A DNA stretch of 64,000 nucleotides, taken from Microbacterium sp. SORGH_AS_0862. Lineage in GTDB: Bacteria; Actinomycetota; Actinomycetes; Actinomycetales; Microbacteriaceae. How positions within the stretch are numbered: position 1 is the stretch's first letter; each line of letters begins with the position of its first letter. Below the pieces are notes generated by a model. The model saw only the letters and a list, made by a program, of their open reading frames with translations, was not told the DNA's origin and made no database searches. Position numbers and translations under genes: made by a program. The stretch is from assembly GCF_030818795.1 (NCBI RefSeq), contig NZ_JAUTAY010000001.1, forward strand, positions 2,170,001 through 2,234,000. Direction: 5' to 3'. Of the stretch, positions 36,530 to 44,089 are shown in pieces.

Positions 36530-36934
36530 ATGGCGGACATCTTCGGCGTGATCGCGGACGCGACCCGGCGCGACATCCTGCGCCTCCTGCTGGATCGTTC
36601 GGCATCCGGAGAAGACGGCACGAGCGTTTCGCACATCGTGAGCGAGCTGGGCGTGAGCCAGCCGACGGTGTCGAAGCACCTCAAGGTGCTCCGCGAGAGC
36701 GACCTCGTGTCGGTGCGCGAGGAGGGGCAGCACCGCTACTACAGCCTCTCCCGCGAGCCGCTCGACGAGATCGACGCGTGGCTCATGCCTTTCCTCACCG
36801 AGGACGAGGATGCGACGGCCGCATTCATCTCGACGCTGCCGGAGCCGGCCGCGAACGCGGCTGCAGCCGTCGGTCGTGCGGCCGCATCCGTCAACCGCGC
36901 GGTCGCGGTGGCGTTCGGCAAGCGCGGTCGCTGA
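36530..36934 (+). CDS. ArsR-family transcriptional regulator
   Basis: A 134-residue winged-helix regulator. IFGVIADATRRDILRLLL opens the ArsR domain and VSELGVSQPTVSKHLKVLRESDLVSV is the recognition region. No cysteine-based metal site of the classic ArsR type is evident. The Ala-rich C-terminal tail is extra. The ATG is 7 nt after TAACCT (36517-36522). It is divergent from the potassium transporter gene; its target is not known. Confidence 0.85.
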   Translation: MADIFGVIADATRRDILRLLLDRSASGEDGTSVSHIVSELGVSQPTVSKHLKVLRESDLVSVREEGQHRYYSLSREPLDEIDAWLMPFLTEDEDATAAFISTLPEPAANAAAAVGRAAASVNRAVAVAFGKRGR

Positions 36935-36951
36935 CGACCGTCACGCTGGTC

Positions 36952-36997
36952 ACACGCGTCACTCCGGTTTACACGCGTCTATGCGTCGCCCTAGAGT
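36952..36997 (+). promoter_or_regulatory. promoter and direct repeats of the BldC-like gene
   Basis: TTACAC (36969-36974), a 17-nt spacer and TAGAGT (36992-36997) form a good promoter. The nonamer ACACGCGTC occurs twice, at 36952-36960 and 36971-36979, 19 bp apart, the second copy overlapping the -35 box. BldC-type regulators bind direct repeats, so autoregulation is plausible. Confidence 0.55.
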
Positions 36998-37023
36998 GTG
37001 CTGAACCCCGGGGAGGATGGGAC

Positions 37024-37215
37024 ATGGCCGAGTTGCCCGACGTGCGCTTTCTCACCGTCGCCGAAGTCGCGCAGATCATGCGCGTGTCGAAGATGACGGT
37101 GTACCGTCTCGTGCACGCGGGCGAACTGCCCGCCGTGCGATTCGGGCGCAGCTATCGGGTGCCCGAATCCGCCGTCACAGAGGCCGTGCAGCGGCCGATC
37201 GCCGACGTCGGCTAG
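37024..37215 (+). CDS. BldC/excisionase-like helix-turn-helix regulator
   Basis: A 63-residue MerR-like (HTH_17) DNA-binding protein: FLTVAEVAQIMRVSKMTVYRLVHAGELP forms the helix-turn-helix and AVRFGRSYRVPESAV the wing. It resembles the excisionase-type protein encoded next to bS22 in mycobacteria (the Rv0500A position) and Streptomyces BldC. The start is set by GGGGAGG upstream. The bS22 gene follows directly. Confidence 0.88.
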   Translation: MAELPDVRFLTVAEVAQIMRVSKMTVYRLVHAGELPAVRFGRSYRVPESAVTEAVQRPIADVG

Positions 37216-37245
37216 ACTTATCCGAGGCATTTTTTCGGTGCCTCG
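37213..37245 (+). promoter_or_regulatory. bS22 promoter and adjacent hairpin
   Basis: TAGACT (37213-37218), overlapping the BldC-like gene stop, is a likely -10 box for the bS22 gene. A hairpin CGAGGCA/TGCCTCG (37223-37229 with 37239-37245) follows. It may terminate the upstream gene or form the 5' end of the bS22 mRNA; the two cannot be separated from sequence. Confidence 0.45.
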
Positions 37246-37297
37246 TTCCCGGGAGCAGGTCATCCTGCGCCCAGACCGCCAACCAGTGAGGTTTTCC

Positions 37298-37396
37298 GTG
37301 GGTTCTGTCATCAAGAAGCGCCGCAAGCGCATGGCGAAGAAGAAGCACCGCAAGCTGCTTCGCAAGACTCGCCACCAGCGCCGCAACAAGAAGTAA
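37298..37396 (+). CDS. 30S ribosomal protein bS22
   Basis: A 32-residue, extremely basic peptide (begins VGSVIKKRRKRMAKKKHRK, ends NKK) matching the actinobacterial small-subunit protein bS22, with an AURKAIP1/COX24-type domain. The GTG start is preceded by GTGAGG. It follows the BldC-like gene as in mycobacteria and is followed by a clear hairpin terminator. Too short for most gene finders. Confidence 0.92.
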   Translation: MGSVIKKRRKRMAKKKHRKLLRKTRHQRRNKK

Positions 37397-37409
37397 GCGG
37401 CATCGACAC

Positions 37410-37436
37410 AAGCGCCTGTCCCCTGGACGGGCGCTT
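37410..37436 (+). terminator. terminator after bS22
   Basis: A 12-bp stem with one G-U pair: AAGCGCCTGTCC pairs with GGACGGGCGCTT around a 3-nt loop, starting 13 nt after the bS22 stop. No strong U-tract. Confidence 0.75.
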
Positions 37437-37461
37437 CGTGTCTGCGGTCTAGCCTGGTGAC

Positions 37462-37755
37462 ATGAATTCGATCACGGTGCAGCAGCTGCGCGAGCGCGAG
37501 GGCGTTCCTCTCATCGACGTGCGAGAGGTGGAGGAGTTCGCCTCCGGCCACGTCCCCGGTGCGGTCAACGTTCCCATGTCGACCATCGGCGACAACCTCG
37601 ACCGCCTGCCCGAGGGTCCCTTCGACGTCATCTGCCAGATGGGCGGTCGCTCGGCGCGCGTCGTTCAGGCGCTCGAAGCCCGCGGATATGAGGCCACGAA
37701 CGTCGACGGCGGCACGGGCGAGTGGATCGCCGCGGGCTACCCGGTCGAGTCCTGA
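37462..37755 (+). CDS. rhodanese-like domain protein
   Basis: A 97-residue single-domain rhodanese. LIDVREVEEFASGHVPGAVNVP is the CH2-type entry motif and ICQMGGRS is the active loop with its cysteine. Probably a cytoplasmic sulfurtransferase or redox protein. The ATG is 6 nt after TAGCCT (37450-37455). A glutaredoxin-like gene with its own promoter follows. Confidence 0.9.
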   Translation: MNSITVQQLREREGVPLIDVREVEEFASGHVPGAVNVPMSTIGDNLDRLPEGPFDVICQMGGRSARVVQALEARGYEATNVDGGTGEWIAAGYPVES

Positions 37756-37783
37756 GGTCGTATACCCGATCTAGGATGTGAGC

Positions 37784-38065
37784 GTGAGAACCATCACGCT
37801 CATCGGCAAAGAAGGCTGCCACCTCTGCGACGTCGCGCGCGGGGTGATCGAGCACGTCCTCGCCGAACTCCCCGACGACGCGGCCGACCGCATCCAGCTC
37901 GAGGAGAAGTCCATCCTCGACGACGCGCTGCTGCACGAGCAGTGGGCCGAGAAGATCCCCGTCGTCATGATCGATGACGACCTGCACGCGTATTGGCGAG
38001 TGAACCCCGAGCGGCTGCGTGCCGCCGTCGAGGACGCCACCCGCCCCGAAGGAGCATCACTGTGA
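37784..38065 (+). CDS. glutaredoxin-like (DUF836-type) thiol protein
   Basis: A 93-residue thioredoxin-fold protein with an N-terminal CxxC in GKEGCHLC and the cis-proline region in EKIPVVMIDDD. The GTG at 37784 is chosen over that at 37778 because TAGGAT (37772-37777) ends exactly 6 nt before it. The next gene overlaps its stop by GTGA. A small disulfide reductase role is inferred. Confidence 0.82.
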   Translation: MRTITLIGKEGCHLCDVARGVIEHVLAELPDDAADRIQLEEKSILDDALLHEQWAEKIPVVMIDDDLHAYWRVNPERLRAAVEDATRPEGASL

Positions 38066-38361
38066 CCATCCGCCACATCGTCGCCTGGAAGCTCGCCGCC
38101 GCCGACGCCGATGAGCGCGCCGTGGATGCGGCCGGCATCACGACGCGGCTCCTCGCGCTCGAGGGAGTGGTCCCCAGCATCCGTGCCATCTCCGTGGGCG
38201 CCGACGTTCTCGGCGGCGAGAACTGGGACGTGGCGATCGTCGCCGACTTCGACGACGTCGACGGTCTGCGCGAGTACATCGACCACCCCGCACACCAGGA
38301 GGTCGTCACCTACGTGCGCTCGGTGGTCTCGTCGCGCGTCGCGGTGGACTTCGAGCTCTGA
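38062..38361 (+). CDS. Dabb (stress-responsive A/B barrel) domain protein
   Basis: A 99-residue ferredoxin-like barrel protein. TIRHIVAWKL at the start and AIVADFDDVDGLREYIDHPAHQEV are typical of the Dabb family. GAAGGAG and a GTGA overlap couple it to the glutaredoxin-like gene. Its 3' end overlaps the convergent mscS gene by 52 bp, so both share coding sequence on opposite strands. Role unknown. Confidence 0.82.
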   Translation: MTIRHIVAWKLAAADADERAVDAAGITTRLLALEGVVPSIRAISVGADVLGGENWDVAIVADFDDVDGLREYIDHPAHQEVVTYVRSVVSSRVAVDFEL

Positions 38362-39524
38362 CCCTGCTCGTCCCCGCCTGAGACGACGGGGATCGCCTGC
38401 GTGAAGGTGTCGGCGCGGGCCTCGGCCTCGGCGCTGCCGGTGAACAGTCCCGCATCCTGGGGCGTCGGCTCGTGCGTCTGCGGGGCCGCGCCGTCGGGCT
38501 CCGTCATGAGTACGCGCTGGACGGGCAGAGCCGTGGGCATGGCCGCCTGGGTCCAGGTGACCATCGCCTCCCGCACGAGACAGCGCAGGTCGAAGAGCGT
38601 CGGAGCGTCCCGTGCAGTGACGAGGATGCGCACGCGCACGTAGCCGCCGGTGGCCTCGGTCACTTGGAGAACACTGGCGCGACCGTCCCAGAGGTCGGTG
38701 TGTGCGAGCACCTCGTCGAGGTGTTCCCGCATCCGCGCGGGGGATACGCGCCAGTCCAGGTCGAGTTCGACGGCGCCGAGCAGCTCGGAGCCGCGGCGGG
38801 TCCAGTTCTGGAACGGCGTGGTCGTGAAGTACGTGCAGGGCAGCACGAGCCTGCGTTCGTCCCACAGATCCAGCACGACGTAGCTGAGCGTGATCTCGCC
38901 CACCCGACCCCACTCGCCCTCGACGACGACCACGTCATCGACGCGCAGGGCGTCGCTGAACACGATCTGCAGCCCGGCGAAGATGTTGGCCAGCACCGAC
39001 TGCGCCGCCAGGCCGGCGACGATCGAGGCGATGCCCGCAGAGGCAAGCACGCTCGCGCCCACCGCGCGGACGGCGGGGAAGGTGAGCAGCGCCGCGCCGA
39101 TGGCGAGCACGACGATCAGGACGATCGCGAGGCGCTTCACGATGAGCGTCTGGGTGCGGATGCGGCGAGCGAGCCGGTTGTCGGGCACGTCGATGCGGTA
39201 ACGGCCCAGGGTGAGATCGGTGCTGAAGGCGACGAGAGCCCCCAGCAGCCACGCCGTCGCGCCGATGACGAGGATCGTGAACGCCTGGTCGAGCATCGGA
39301 CGCCAGTCGCGGAGCGGGAAGGCGGCGGTCACAGCGATCCACGTCGCGACGAGGAACGCCAGCGTGCGAAACGGTGCACGCGCGCGGCGCGCGAGGCCGC
39401 TCGGCCAGGACTTGCGGCGACCGGTCAGCCGGGTGGAGACGGTCGCCGCGACGGTCACCAGGGTGGCGACGACGAGGGCGATGGCCAGGATCAGGGCGAA
39501 CTGCGCCCAGTGGTTGTCGAGCAT
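38310..39524 (-). CDS. MscS-family mechanosensitive ion channel
   Basis: A 404-residue MscS-type channel. Four or more N-terminal helices are followed by the pore helix (LASAGIASIVAGLAAQSVLANIFAGL) and the beta domain (DVVVVEGEWGRVGEITL and the PFQNW block). The last ~60 residues are polar and probably disordered. AAGGAGG precedes the ATG, about 22 nt after a TAGCGT -10-like box. It protects against osmotic down-shock. Confidence 0.9.
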   Translation of the reverse strand: MLDNHWAQFALILAIALVVATLVTVAATVSTRLTGRRKSWPSGLARRARAPFRTLAFLVATWIAVTAAFPLRDWRPMLDQAFTILVIGATAWLLGALVAFSTDLTLGRYRIDVPDNRLARRIRTQTLIVKRLAIVLIVVLAIGAALLTFPAVRAVGASVLASAGIASIVAGLAAQSVLANIFAGLQIVFSDALRVDDVVVVEGEWGRVGEITLSYVVLDLWDERRLVLPCTYFTTTPFQNWTRRGSELLGAVELDLDWRVSPARMREHLDEVLAHTDLWDGRASVLQVTEATGGYVRVRILVTARDAPTLFDLRCLVREAMVTWTQAAMPTALPVQRVLMTEPDGAAPQTHEPTPQDAGLFTGSAEAEARADTFTQAIPVVSGGDEQGQSSKSTATRDETTERT

Positions 39525-39796
39525 GGTCCTCCTTCGGGTCCGACCACGCTACGGGGCGCGTCCGAACCCGCCGCTCGGCTCGACAGTCGGTGCCGGCTCG
39601 GGTGATACTTCGTGCCCGCGGCGGGGTGCGTCAGGTGCCGGCATCCGCTCGGTGCGGCGGTTTCCGCATCCGGCCCGCCGCCGATGCCACACTTCTCCGC
39701 ATCCGCCACAGAGGTTTCCTGTCGCGGATGCGGAGAAGTGTCGCGATTGCGCAACCGCGACGCAACTCGGGCAGGTTGGGGAGGGCGCCGGCGGGC
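39525..39796. other. intergenic gap holding palindromic element copy A
   Basis: A 272-bp gene-free stretch between mscS and the importer ATPase gene. It holds the mscS promoter and ribosome-binding site on the left and repeat copy A on the right. No ORF or RNA gene recognised. Confidence 0.6.
39689..39775 (-). repeat. palindromic intergenic repeat, copy A
   Basis: A perfect 18-bp inverted repeat (39689-39706 with 39724-39741) around a 17-nt loop holding a small ACAG/CTGT stem, followed by a conserved flank ending CGCAACTCGGGCA. Copy B at 43973-44064 shares the layout, loop motif (CTGTCGCGG) and flank. Both copies sit just 3' of minus-strand genes. The stem sequences differ in a compensatory way, so the structure is kept. 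Confidence 0.7.
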
Positions 39797-40903
39797 TCAG
39801 TGGCGCGGACGCGTGGCCACCGGCACCGGATCGAGCGCGATGCGCACGGTGTCGCCGTACTGCACGCGCTCGCCGGCGTCGTGCTGCACGTTCAGCATCG
39901 TGCCGTCCGCCGTGCGCACGACCGATCGCCGGAAGCTGCCCAGGAAGGTGCTCTCCTGCACGGTCGCCTCGACCCCCGGCGCCTCGGATGCGGTGAAGCG
40001 CACGTTCTCGGGTCGCACGAACACGTCGACCGAGCCCGCATCCACCGGCGTCTGCAGCGGCAGGCGCTGGCCCCAGACGTCGACGAAGTCGCCGACGACG
40101 GTGCCGGGTACCAGGCTCGAGACGCCGACGAAGGCGGCCACCTGTGCCGTGGCGGGCTTCAGATACAGCTCCTCCGGCGTGCCGATCTGGTCGATGCGGC
40201 CCGCGTTCATCACGGCGATGCGGTCGGACACCGCGAGCGCCTCTTCCTGATCGTGCGTGACGAACACCGTCGTGATCCCGAGTCGCAGCTGGATGCGGCG
40301 GATCTCGTCGCGCAGCTGCACGCGCACCTTCGCGTCGAGTGCCGACAGGGGCTCGTCCAGCAGCAGCACCCGCGGCTCGGTCACGAGTGCGCGCGCGAGC
40401 GCCACCCGCTGCTGCTGACCGCCCGAGAGCTCGTGCGGGAACCGGTCGGCGAGGTGACCCAGGCCGACGAGGTCGAGCGCGTCTGCCGCCCGCCGAGCGG
40501 CCTCGGTCTTGCCGACGCCGCGACGGCGCAGACCGAAGGCGGTGTTCTCGAGCACCCGGAGATGCGGGAAGAGCGAGTAGGACTGGAACACCATGCCGAT
40601 GTCGCGCTTGTTCGTGGGGACCCCCGACACGTCGCGCCCCGCCAGCAGCACCTCGCCGTCGGTGGCGTGCTCGAGGCCGGCGAGGACGCGCAGTGCTGTG
40701 GTCTTGCCGCAGCCCGACGGGCCCAGCAGCGACACGAACTCGCCGGGGGCGATGTCGAGGTCGACGCCGTGCAGCACGCGCGTCGCGCCGTAGTCCTTGA
40801 CGACGCCGCGGAACTGCACGCGGCTGCCTGAGCCGGCCTCCGCGAGCAGCATGTTGTCGGAGGTCGAGGGGAGCCCCCGCAGCGGTGTGTCTGCCGTGGT
40901 CAT
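39797..40903 (-). CDS. ABC importer ATPase (Pot/Fbp type)
   Basis: A 368-residue ATPase of the polyamine/iron/phosphonate importer class. Walker A is LLGPSGCGKTTALR, the signature LSGGQQQRVALARAL, Walker B VLLLDEPLSALD and the switch VTHDQEEAL. A C-terminal TOBE regulatory domain follows (about 280-368). Its start overlaps the preceding permease stop by ATGA. Last gene of a four-gene operon. Confidence 0.92.
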   Translation of the reverse strand: MTTADTPLRGLPSTSDNMLLAEAGSGSRVQFRGVVKDYGATRVLHGVDLDIAPGEFVSLLGPSGCGKTTALRVLAGLEHATDGEVLLAGRDVSGVPTNKRDIGMVFQSYSLFPHLRVLENTAFGLRRRGVGKTEAARRAADALDLVGLGHLADRFPHELSGGQQQRVALARALVTEPRVLLLDEPLSALDAKVRVQLRDEIRRIQLRLGITTVFVTHDQEEALAVSDRIAVMNAGRIDQIGTPEELYLKPATAQVAAFVGVSSLVPGTVVGDFVDVWGQRLPLQTPVDAGSVDVFVRPENVRFTASEAPGVEATVQESTFLGSFRRSVVRTADGTMLNVQHDAGERVQYGDTVRIALDPVPVATRPRH

Positions 40904-41703
40904 GAGTTCTTCCTTCCGGCGCCCAGGCGCCCGGCCCGGCCGATGATGAGCAGCAGCACGAACGCGAAGGCGAGTGCCAGCAGGGTGAAGATGGCGGCGG
41001 CCCACGCATCCTGTCGGTTGATGAGGACGAGCGCCGTCTGCAGGACCTGGCGGTTCAGCAGAGAGGCGATCGTGAACTCGCCGAGCACGACGGCGACCGA
41101 GATGAGGGATGCGGCGAGCAGCCCCTGGCGCAGGTTGGGCACGATGACCCGCACGAGCACGGCGAACCACCCGGCACCGAGGGTGCGTGCGGCCTCCGAC
41201 AGCGTCTTGATGTCGATCGCGTCGATCGAGGCCTGGATCGAGCGGTACGTGAAAGGCAGCACAAGCACGCCGTACGCGAAGGCGAGCGTCCACGCGCCCG
41301 TGCCGAGGGTCCGACCGATCTGCAGGTAGATCGGGGCGAGACCGACGACGAGCACGATCGCGGGGATCGAGATCGGCAGCAGGGCGAGGAACTCGAAGCC
41401 GCGTCGCAGTCGGGGGAACTTCAGGGCGACGAGCACCATCGTGGGCGTGAACAGGAACAGCACGAGGGCGACGGTCACGGCCGCGAGGGAGAGCGAGTTG
41501 CCGAGCCCTGTCCAGATCGGGGCGTACTTCGCGGCATTCGCCGGATTGAAGACGGCCAGCCACCGCGTCGGGGTGAGAGCGTCGGTGCCCGGCAGCGGCG
41601 CGAGCGTGAACAGGACCGTTGCGACGAACGGCACGGCGAAGACGACGCCGACGACGATGCCGATGATCCAGCGGATGAGGGGGGAGGGGGCGAAGGTCTT
41701 CAC
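40900..41703 (-). CDS. ABC importer permease 2 (PotC/FbpB-like)
   Basis: A 267-residue permease with about six helices. Its EAA loop is LSEAARTLGAGWFAVLVRVIVP. The GTG at 41701-41703 overlaps the stop of permease 1 (GTGA), and its own stop overlaps the ATPase start. It forms the channel with permease 1. Confidence 0.88.
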   Translation of the reverse strand: MKTFAPSPLIRWIIGIVVGVVFAVPFVATVLFTLAPLPGTDALTPTRWLAVFNPANAAKYAPIWTGLGNSLSLAAVTVALVLFLFTPTMVLVALKFPRLRRGFEFLALLPISIPAIVLVVGLAPIYLQIGRTLGTGAWTLAFAYGVLVLPFTYRSIQASIDAIDIKTLSEAARTLGAGWFAVLVRVIVPNLRQGLLAASLISVAVVLGEFTIASLLNRQVLQTALVLINRQDAWAAAIFTLLALAFAFVLLLIIGRAGRLGAGRKNS

Positions 41704-42632
41704 GCCTGCCACCTCGCTGCCCGACGCTGGATGAGGGCGTACACACCCATCACGACGGCCACGACCAGGATCATGCCGAACGCGAGCGCGCCGGCGAGGT
41801 TCTCGCGTCCGAGCAGCGTCTCGCTCGTGAGCGCCGTGCGGATCTGCAGCGGCACGATCTGTGAGCCCTGGCTCGCCAGCGCCGCCGCCGTCGCATACGA
41901 GGAGAAGGCGTTCGCGAACAGCAGCAGGAGGCTCGCGAGGAACGACGGCGCGAGCACCGGGATGCCGATGTGCAGCCAGAAGCTGCGCGGAGTGCCGCCG
42001 AGGGTCTGATGGGCCTCGGCCCACTGGGGCTTCAGAGCCGCGAGGGCGGGCATGAAGGTGATGATCATGAGCGGCACCTGGAACACGATGTACGCGGGGA
42101 TGAGGCCCGGAACGGAGTAGATCCATGCACCGTCGGCGTACGGGTCGATGCCGAGCACGTGCTTCAGCAGCAGCGTGACGACCCCCTGCGTTCCGATGGC
42201 GGCGACCATGACGAAGGCGAGCATCACGCCGCCGAACTGCGCCAGGACTCCGGATGCCGCATCCACCGTGCTGCGTACGAAACCGGTCTCAGGAAGCCCC
42301 AGCATCGCGTAGCAGACCACGGCTCCCACGACCGCGCCCAGCAGGGCCGTCAGCAGCGACACCCAGGTCGAGTTCCAGAACGTCATGAGGATGACGGGGT
42401 CGCCCAGTGCCGCGACGTTGTCGAGGGTGAACGCACCGCGGGCATCGAAGAGCCCCGAACCGACGGCGAGGACGGTCGGCAGGGCGAGGAAGAGGGCGAT
42501 GTACGCCGCGAACGGGGCAAGACCCAGCCAGGACAGGTCACGGGCGGCGCCCCGTCGCCGGGGAGCCTGAGGCTCCCCGGCGACGGGGCGTGCGTCCTGC
42601 GTGTCGCGGTCGGCCACGACGGATGCGGTCAC
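41700..42632 (-). CDS. ABC importer permease 1 (PotB-like)
   Basis: A 310-residue permease with a roughly 35-residue cytoplasmic N-tail then about six helices; the EAA-like loop is WAEAHQTLGGTPRSFWLHIGIP. The GTG at 42630-42632 overlaps the stop of the binding-protein gene (GTGA). The tail contains, inside the coding sequence, a perfect 19-bp hairpin (42549-42589). No in-frame start lies soon after the hairpin, so the tail is probably translated. Confidence 0.85.
   Translation of the reverse strand: MTASVVADRDTQDARPVAGEPQAPRRRGAARDLSWLGLAPFAAYIALFLALPTVLAVGSGLFDARGAFTLDNVAALGDPVILMTFWNSTWVSLLTALLGAVVGAVVCYAMLGLPETGFVRSTVDAASGVLAQFGGVMLAFVMVAAIGTQGVVTLLLKHVLGIDPYADGAWIYSVPGLIPAYIVFQVPLMIITFMPALAALKPQWAEAHQTLGGTPRSFWLHIGIPVLAPSFLASLLLLFANAFSSYATAAALASQGSQIVPLQIRTALTSETLLGRENLAGALAFGMILVVAVVMGVYALIQRRAARWQA
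42549..42589 (-). terminator. stem-loop inside the permease 1 coding region
   Basis: A perfect 19-bp inverted repeat (42549-42567 with 42571-42589) with a 3-nt loop lies about 40 nt after the binding-protein stop but within the permease 1 reading frame (about codons 15-28). It encodes the segment PVAGEPQAPRRRG. It probably does the job of the intergenic hairpin in the sugar operon, lowering or staging expression after the binding protein. There is no U-tract. Confidence 0.6.
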
Positions 42633-43765
42633 GAGACGGCCGCGGCCCACTTCTCACCGAGCAGGGTGCCGGCGTCGGTGCTCTGCTGCTCGCTCGGCAC
42701 GACGGTCTTGTCGGGCGTCGCGGGCAGGGCTGCGGCCAGCTTCTCGTCGAGCGTTCCGGCGGTCTGCATGGCGTCCATGCGGGCCGGGCGGGCGCCGCCG
42801 GCGAGCCACAGGTTCTGTACCTCGTCGCTGTAGAGGAACTCCTGCCAGAGGCGGGCCGCCGCCGGGTGCGGCGCGCTCTTGTTGATCGCCTGGTTGTAGT
42901 ACCCGGCGTACCCGGTGCCGTCGAAGACGACGACCTTCCAGTTGGGGTTGCTCTGGGTGTGGGTCGCGTTGAGGTAGTCCCAGTCGAAGACGACGGGCGT
43001 CTCGCCGCTGGCCACGGTCGCGCTGGTCACGTCGAGCTTGAGCATGTTGCCGGCGGCGTTCAGCTTGCTGAAGAAGTCGATGCCGGGCTGGTAGTCGTCC
43101 AGCGTTCCGCCGGACTGCACCGTGGCCATGCCCACCGCGGCGAAGGCCGCGCCCGCCTGCGTCGGGTCGCCGTTGATGGCGACCGTGCCGCGGTACTCGT
43201 CGCCGAGCAGATCGTCGAGGCTCTGGGGAGCGGGGAAGCGCGACGAGTCGTAGCCGACAGACATGTACCCGCCGTAGTCGCCGACGAACAGCCCCGTGGG
43301 CTCCTTGAGAGCGTCGGGGATGTCGTCCCAGGTCTGCACCTTGTAGGGCGCGAACGACGCCGTGTTCTGCAGCGCGACGGTGAGACCCAGATCGAACACG
43401 TCGGGCGCGGTGTCCAGACCCTCGTTCGTCTTCGCGGCCTGGATCTCCTCGGCGCTGGAGATGTCGGGCGACTGCTCCTCGACGGAGATCTCCGGGTAGC
43501 GCTGGGTGAACAGGTCGATGATCTCGCCGTAGTTGGCCCAGTCGCGCGGCAGGGCGATCACGTTGAGCTTGCCCTCGGCCTTCGCCGCGGCCTCGAGGTC
43601 GGCGAAGGTGCCGAAGTCGGCGACGCTCGTGGCGCTCTGGGCCTTGGAGGAGTCGTCGGAGGACGCCTCGGCGGTGCCTGCGCAGCCGGCGAGGGCGACG
43701 GCGGCGATCGCCGTCAGAGCGATCCCGGCGACGGCGCGGCCGCGGCGGGTGGAGCGGATGGTCAT
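42629..43765 (-). CDS. ABC importer solute-binding lipoprotein (PotD/FbpA-like)
   Basis: A 378-residue extracellular binding protein of the polyamine/iron/phosphonate superfamily. The Arg-rich start and hydrophobic region lead to lipobox VALAGC. GAGAGGAA precedes the ATG. Body motifs (WANYGEIIDLFTQRYP, FDLGLTVALQN, VVFDWDYLNATH) fit the group but do not fix the ligand; a polyamine, phosphonate or metal chelate are candidates. First gene of an operon whose every junction is a 4-nt overlap. Confidence 0.88.
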   Translation of the reverse strand: MTIRSTRRGRAVAGIALTAIAAVALAGCAGTAEASSDDSSKAQSATSVADFGTFADLEAAAKAEGKLNVIALPRDWANYGEIIDLFTQRYPEISVEEQSPDISSAEEIQAAKTNEGLDTAPDVFDLGLTVALQNTASFAPYKVQTWDDIPDALKEPTGLFVGDYGGYMSVGYDSSRFPAPQSLDDLLGDEYRGTVAINGDPTQAGAAFAAVGMATVQSGGTLDDYQPGIDFFSKLNAAGNMLKLDVTSATVASGETPVVFDWDYLNATHTQSNPNWKVVVFDGTGYAGYYNQAINKSAPHPAAARLWQEFLYSDEVQNLWLAGGARPARMDAMQTAGTLDEKLAAALPATPDKTVVPSEQQSTDAGTLLGEKWAAAVS

Positions 43766-44089
43766 GCGGATTCCTCTCGGGTAGTTCGATGCGGCCGCGC
43801 GCGAGGGGCGCGACAGATCGGGACGAGAGGAAGTTATGAGGGGACGGTGACGGGGGTCGGCAGCGGCGGTGAACGGGCCGTGTACGCAGCGTGGCGAGTG
43901 CGGTGGGCCCGGGCGGTGGGCGCGCGGCATCCGCCGACCGCCGCGTCTGCCCGCATCCGCCACAACGCAAGAGCGCCACTTCTGCGCACCTGCCACAGGA
44001 TCGACCTGTCGCGGCTGCGCAGAAGTGGCGCATCTGCTCACATGCGTCGCAACTCGGGTACCCGGGGTGGGGCCGAGGGCGGCGGGGCG
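43766..44089. other. intergenic region with importer promoter and repeat copy B
   Basis: A 324-bp gap between the importer operon and aspS. The part beside the binding-protein gene should hold its promoter, but no convincing -35/-10 pair is visible. The right half is occupied by palindromic element copy B. No ORF or RNA gene recognised. Confidence 0.5.
43973..44064 (-). repeat. palindromic intergenic repeat, copy B
   Basis: A perfect 16-bp inverted repeat (43973-43988 with 44016-44031) around a 27-nt loop that itself contains an ACAGG/CCTGT stem, then a flank ending CGCAACTCGGGTA shared with copy A. It lies just 3' of aspS. The arms differ from copy A by changes present on both sides of the stem, evidence for selection on structure. 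Confidence 0.7.

Noticed and set aside
37784-38065. Upstream GTG at 37778 as the start of the glutaredoxin-like gene.
   Set aside because: It abuts the TAGGAT -10 box and could not be in the transcript; the GTG at 37784 has the standard 6-nt spacing.
38310-38361. Overlap of the Dabb gene and mscS, considered evidence that one end is wrong.
   Set aside because: Both proteins keep plausible ends and neither has an alternative stop; a 52-bp tail-to-tail overlap is unusual but acceptable.
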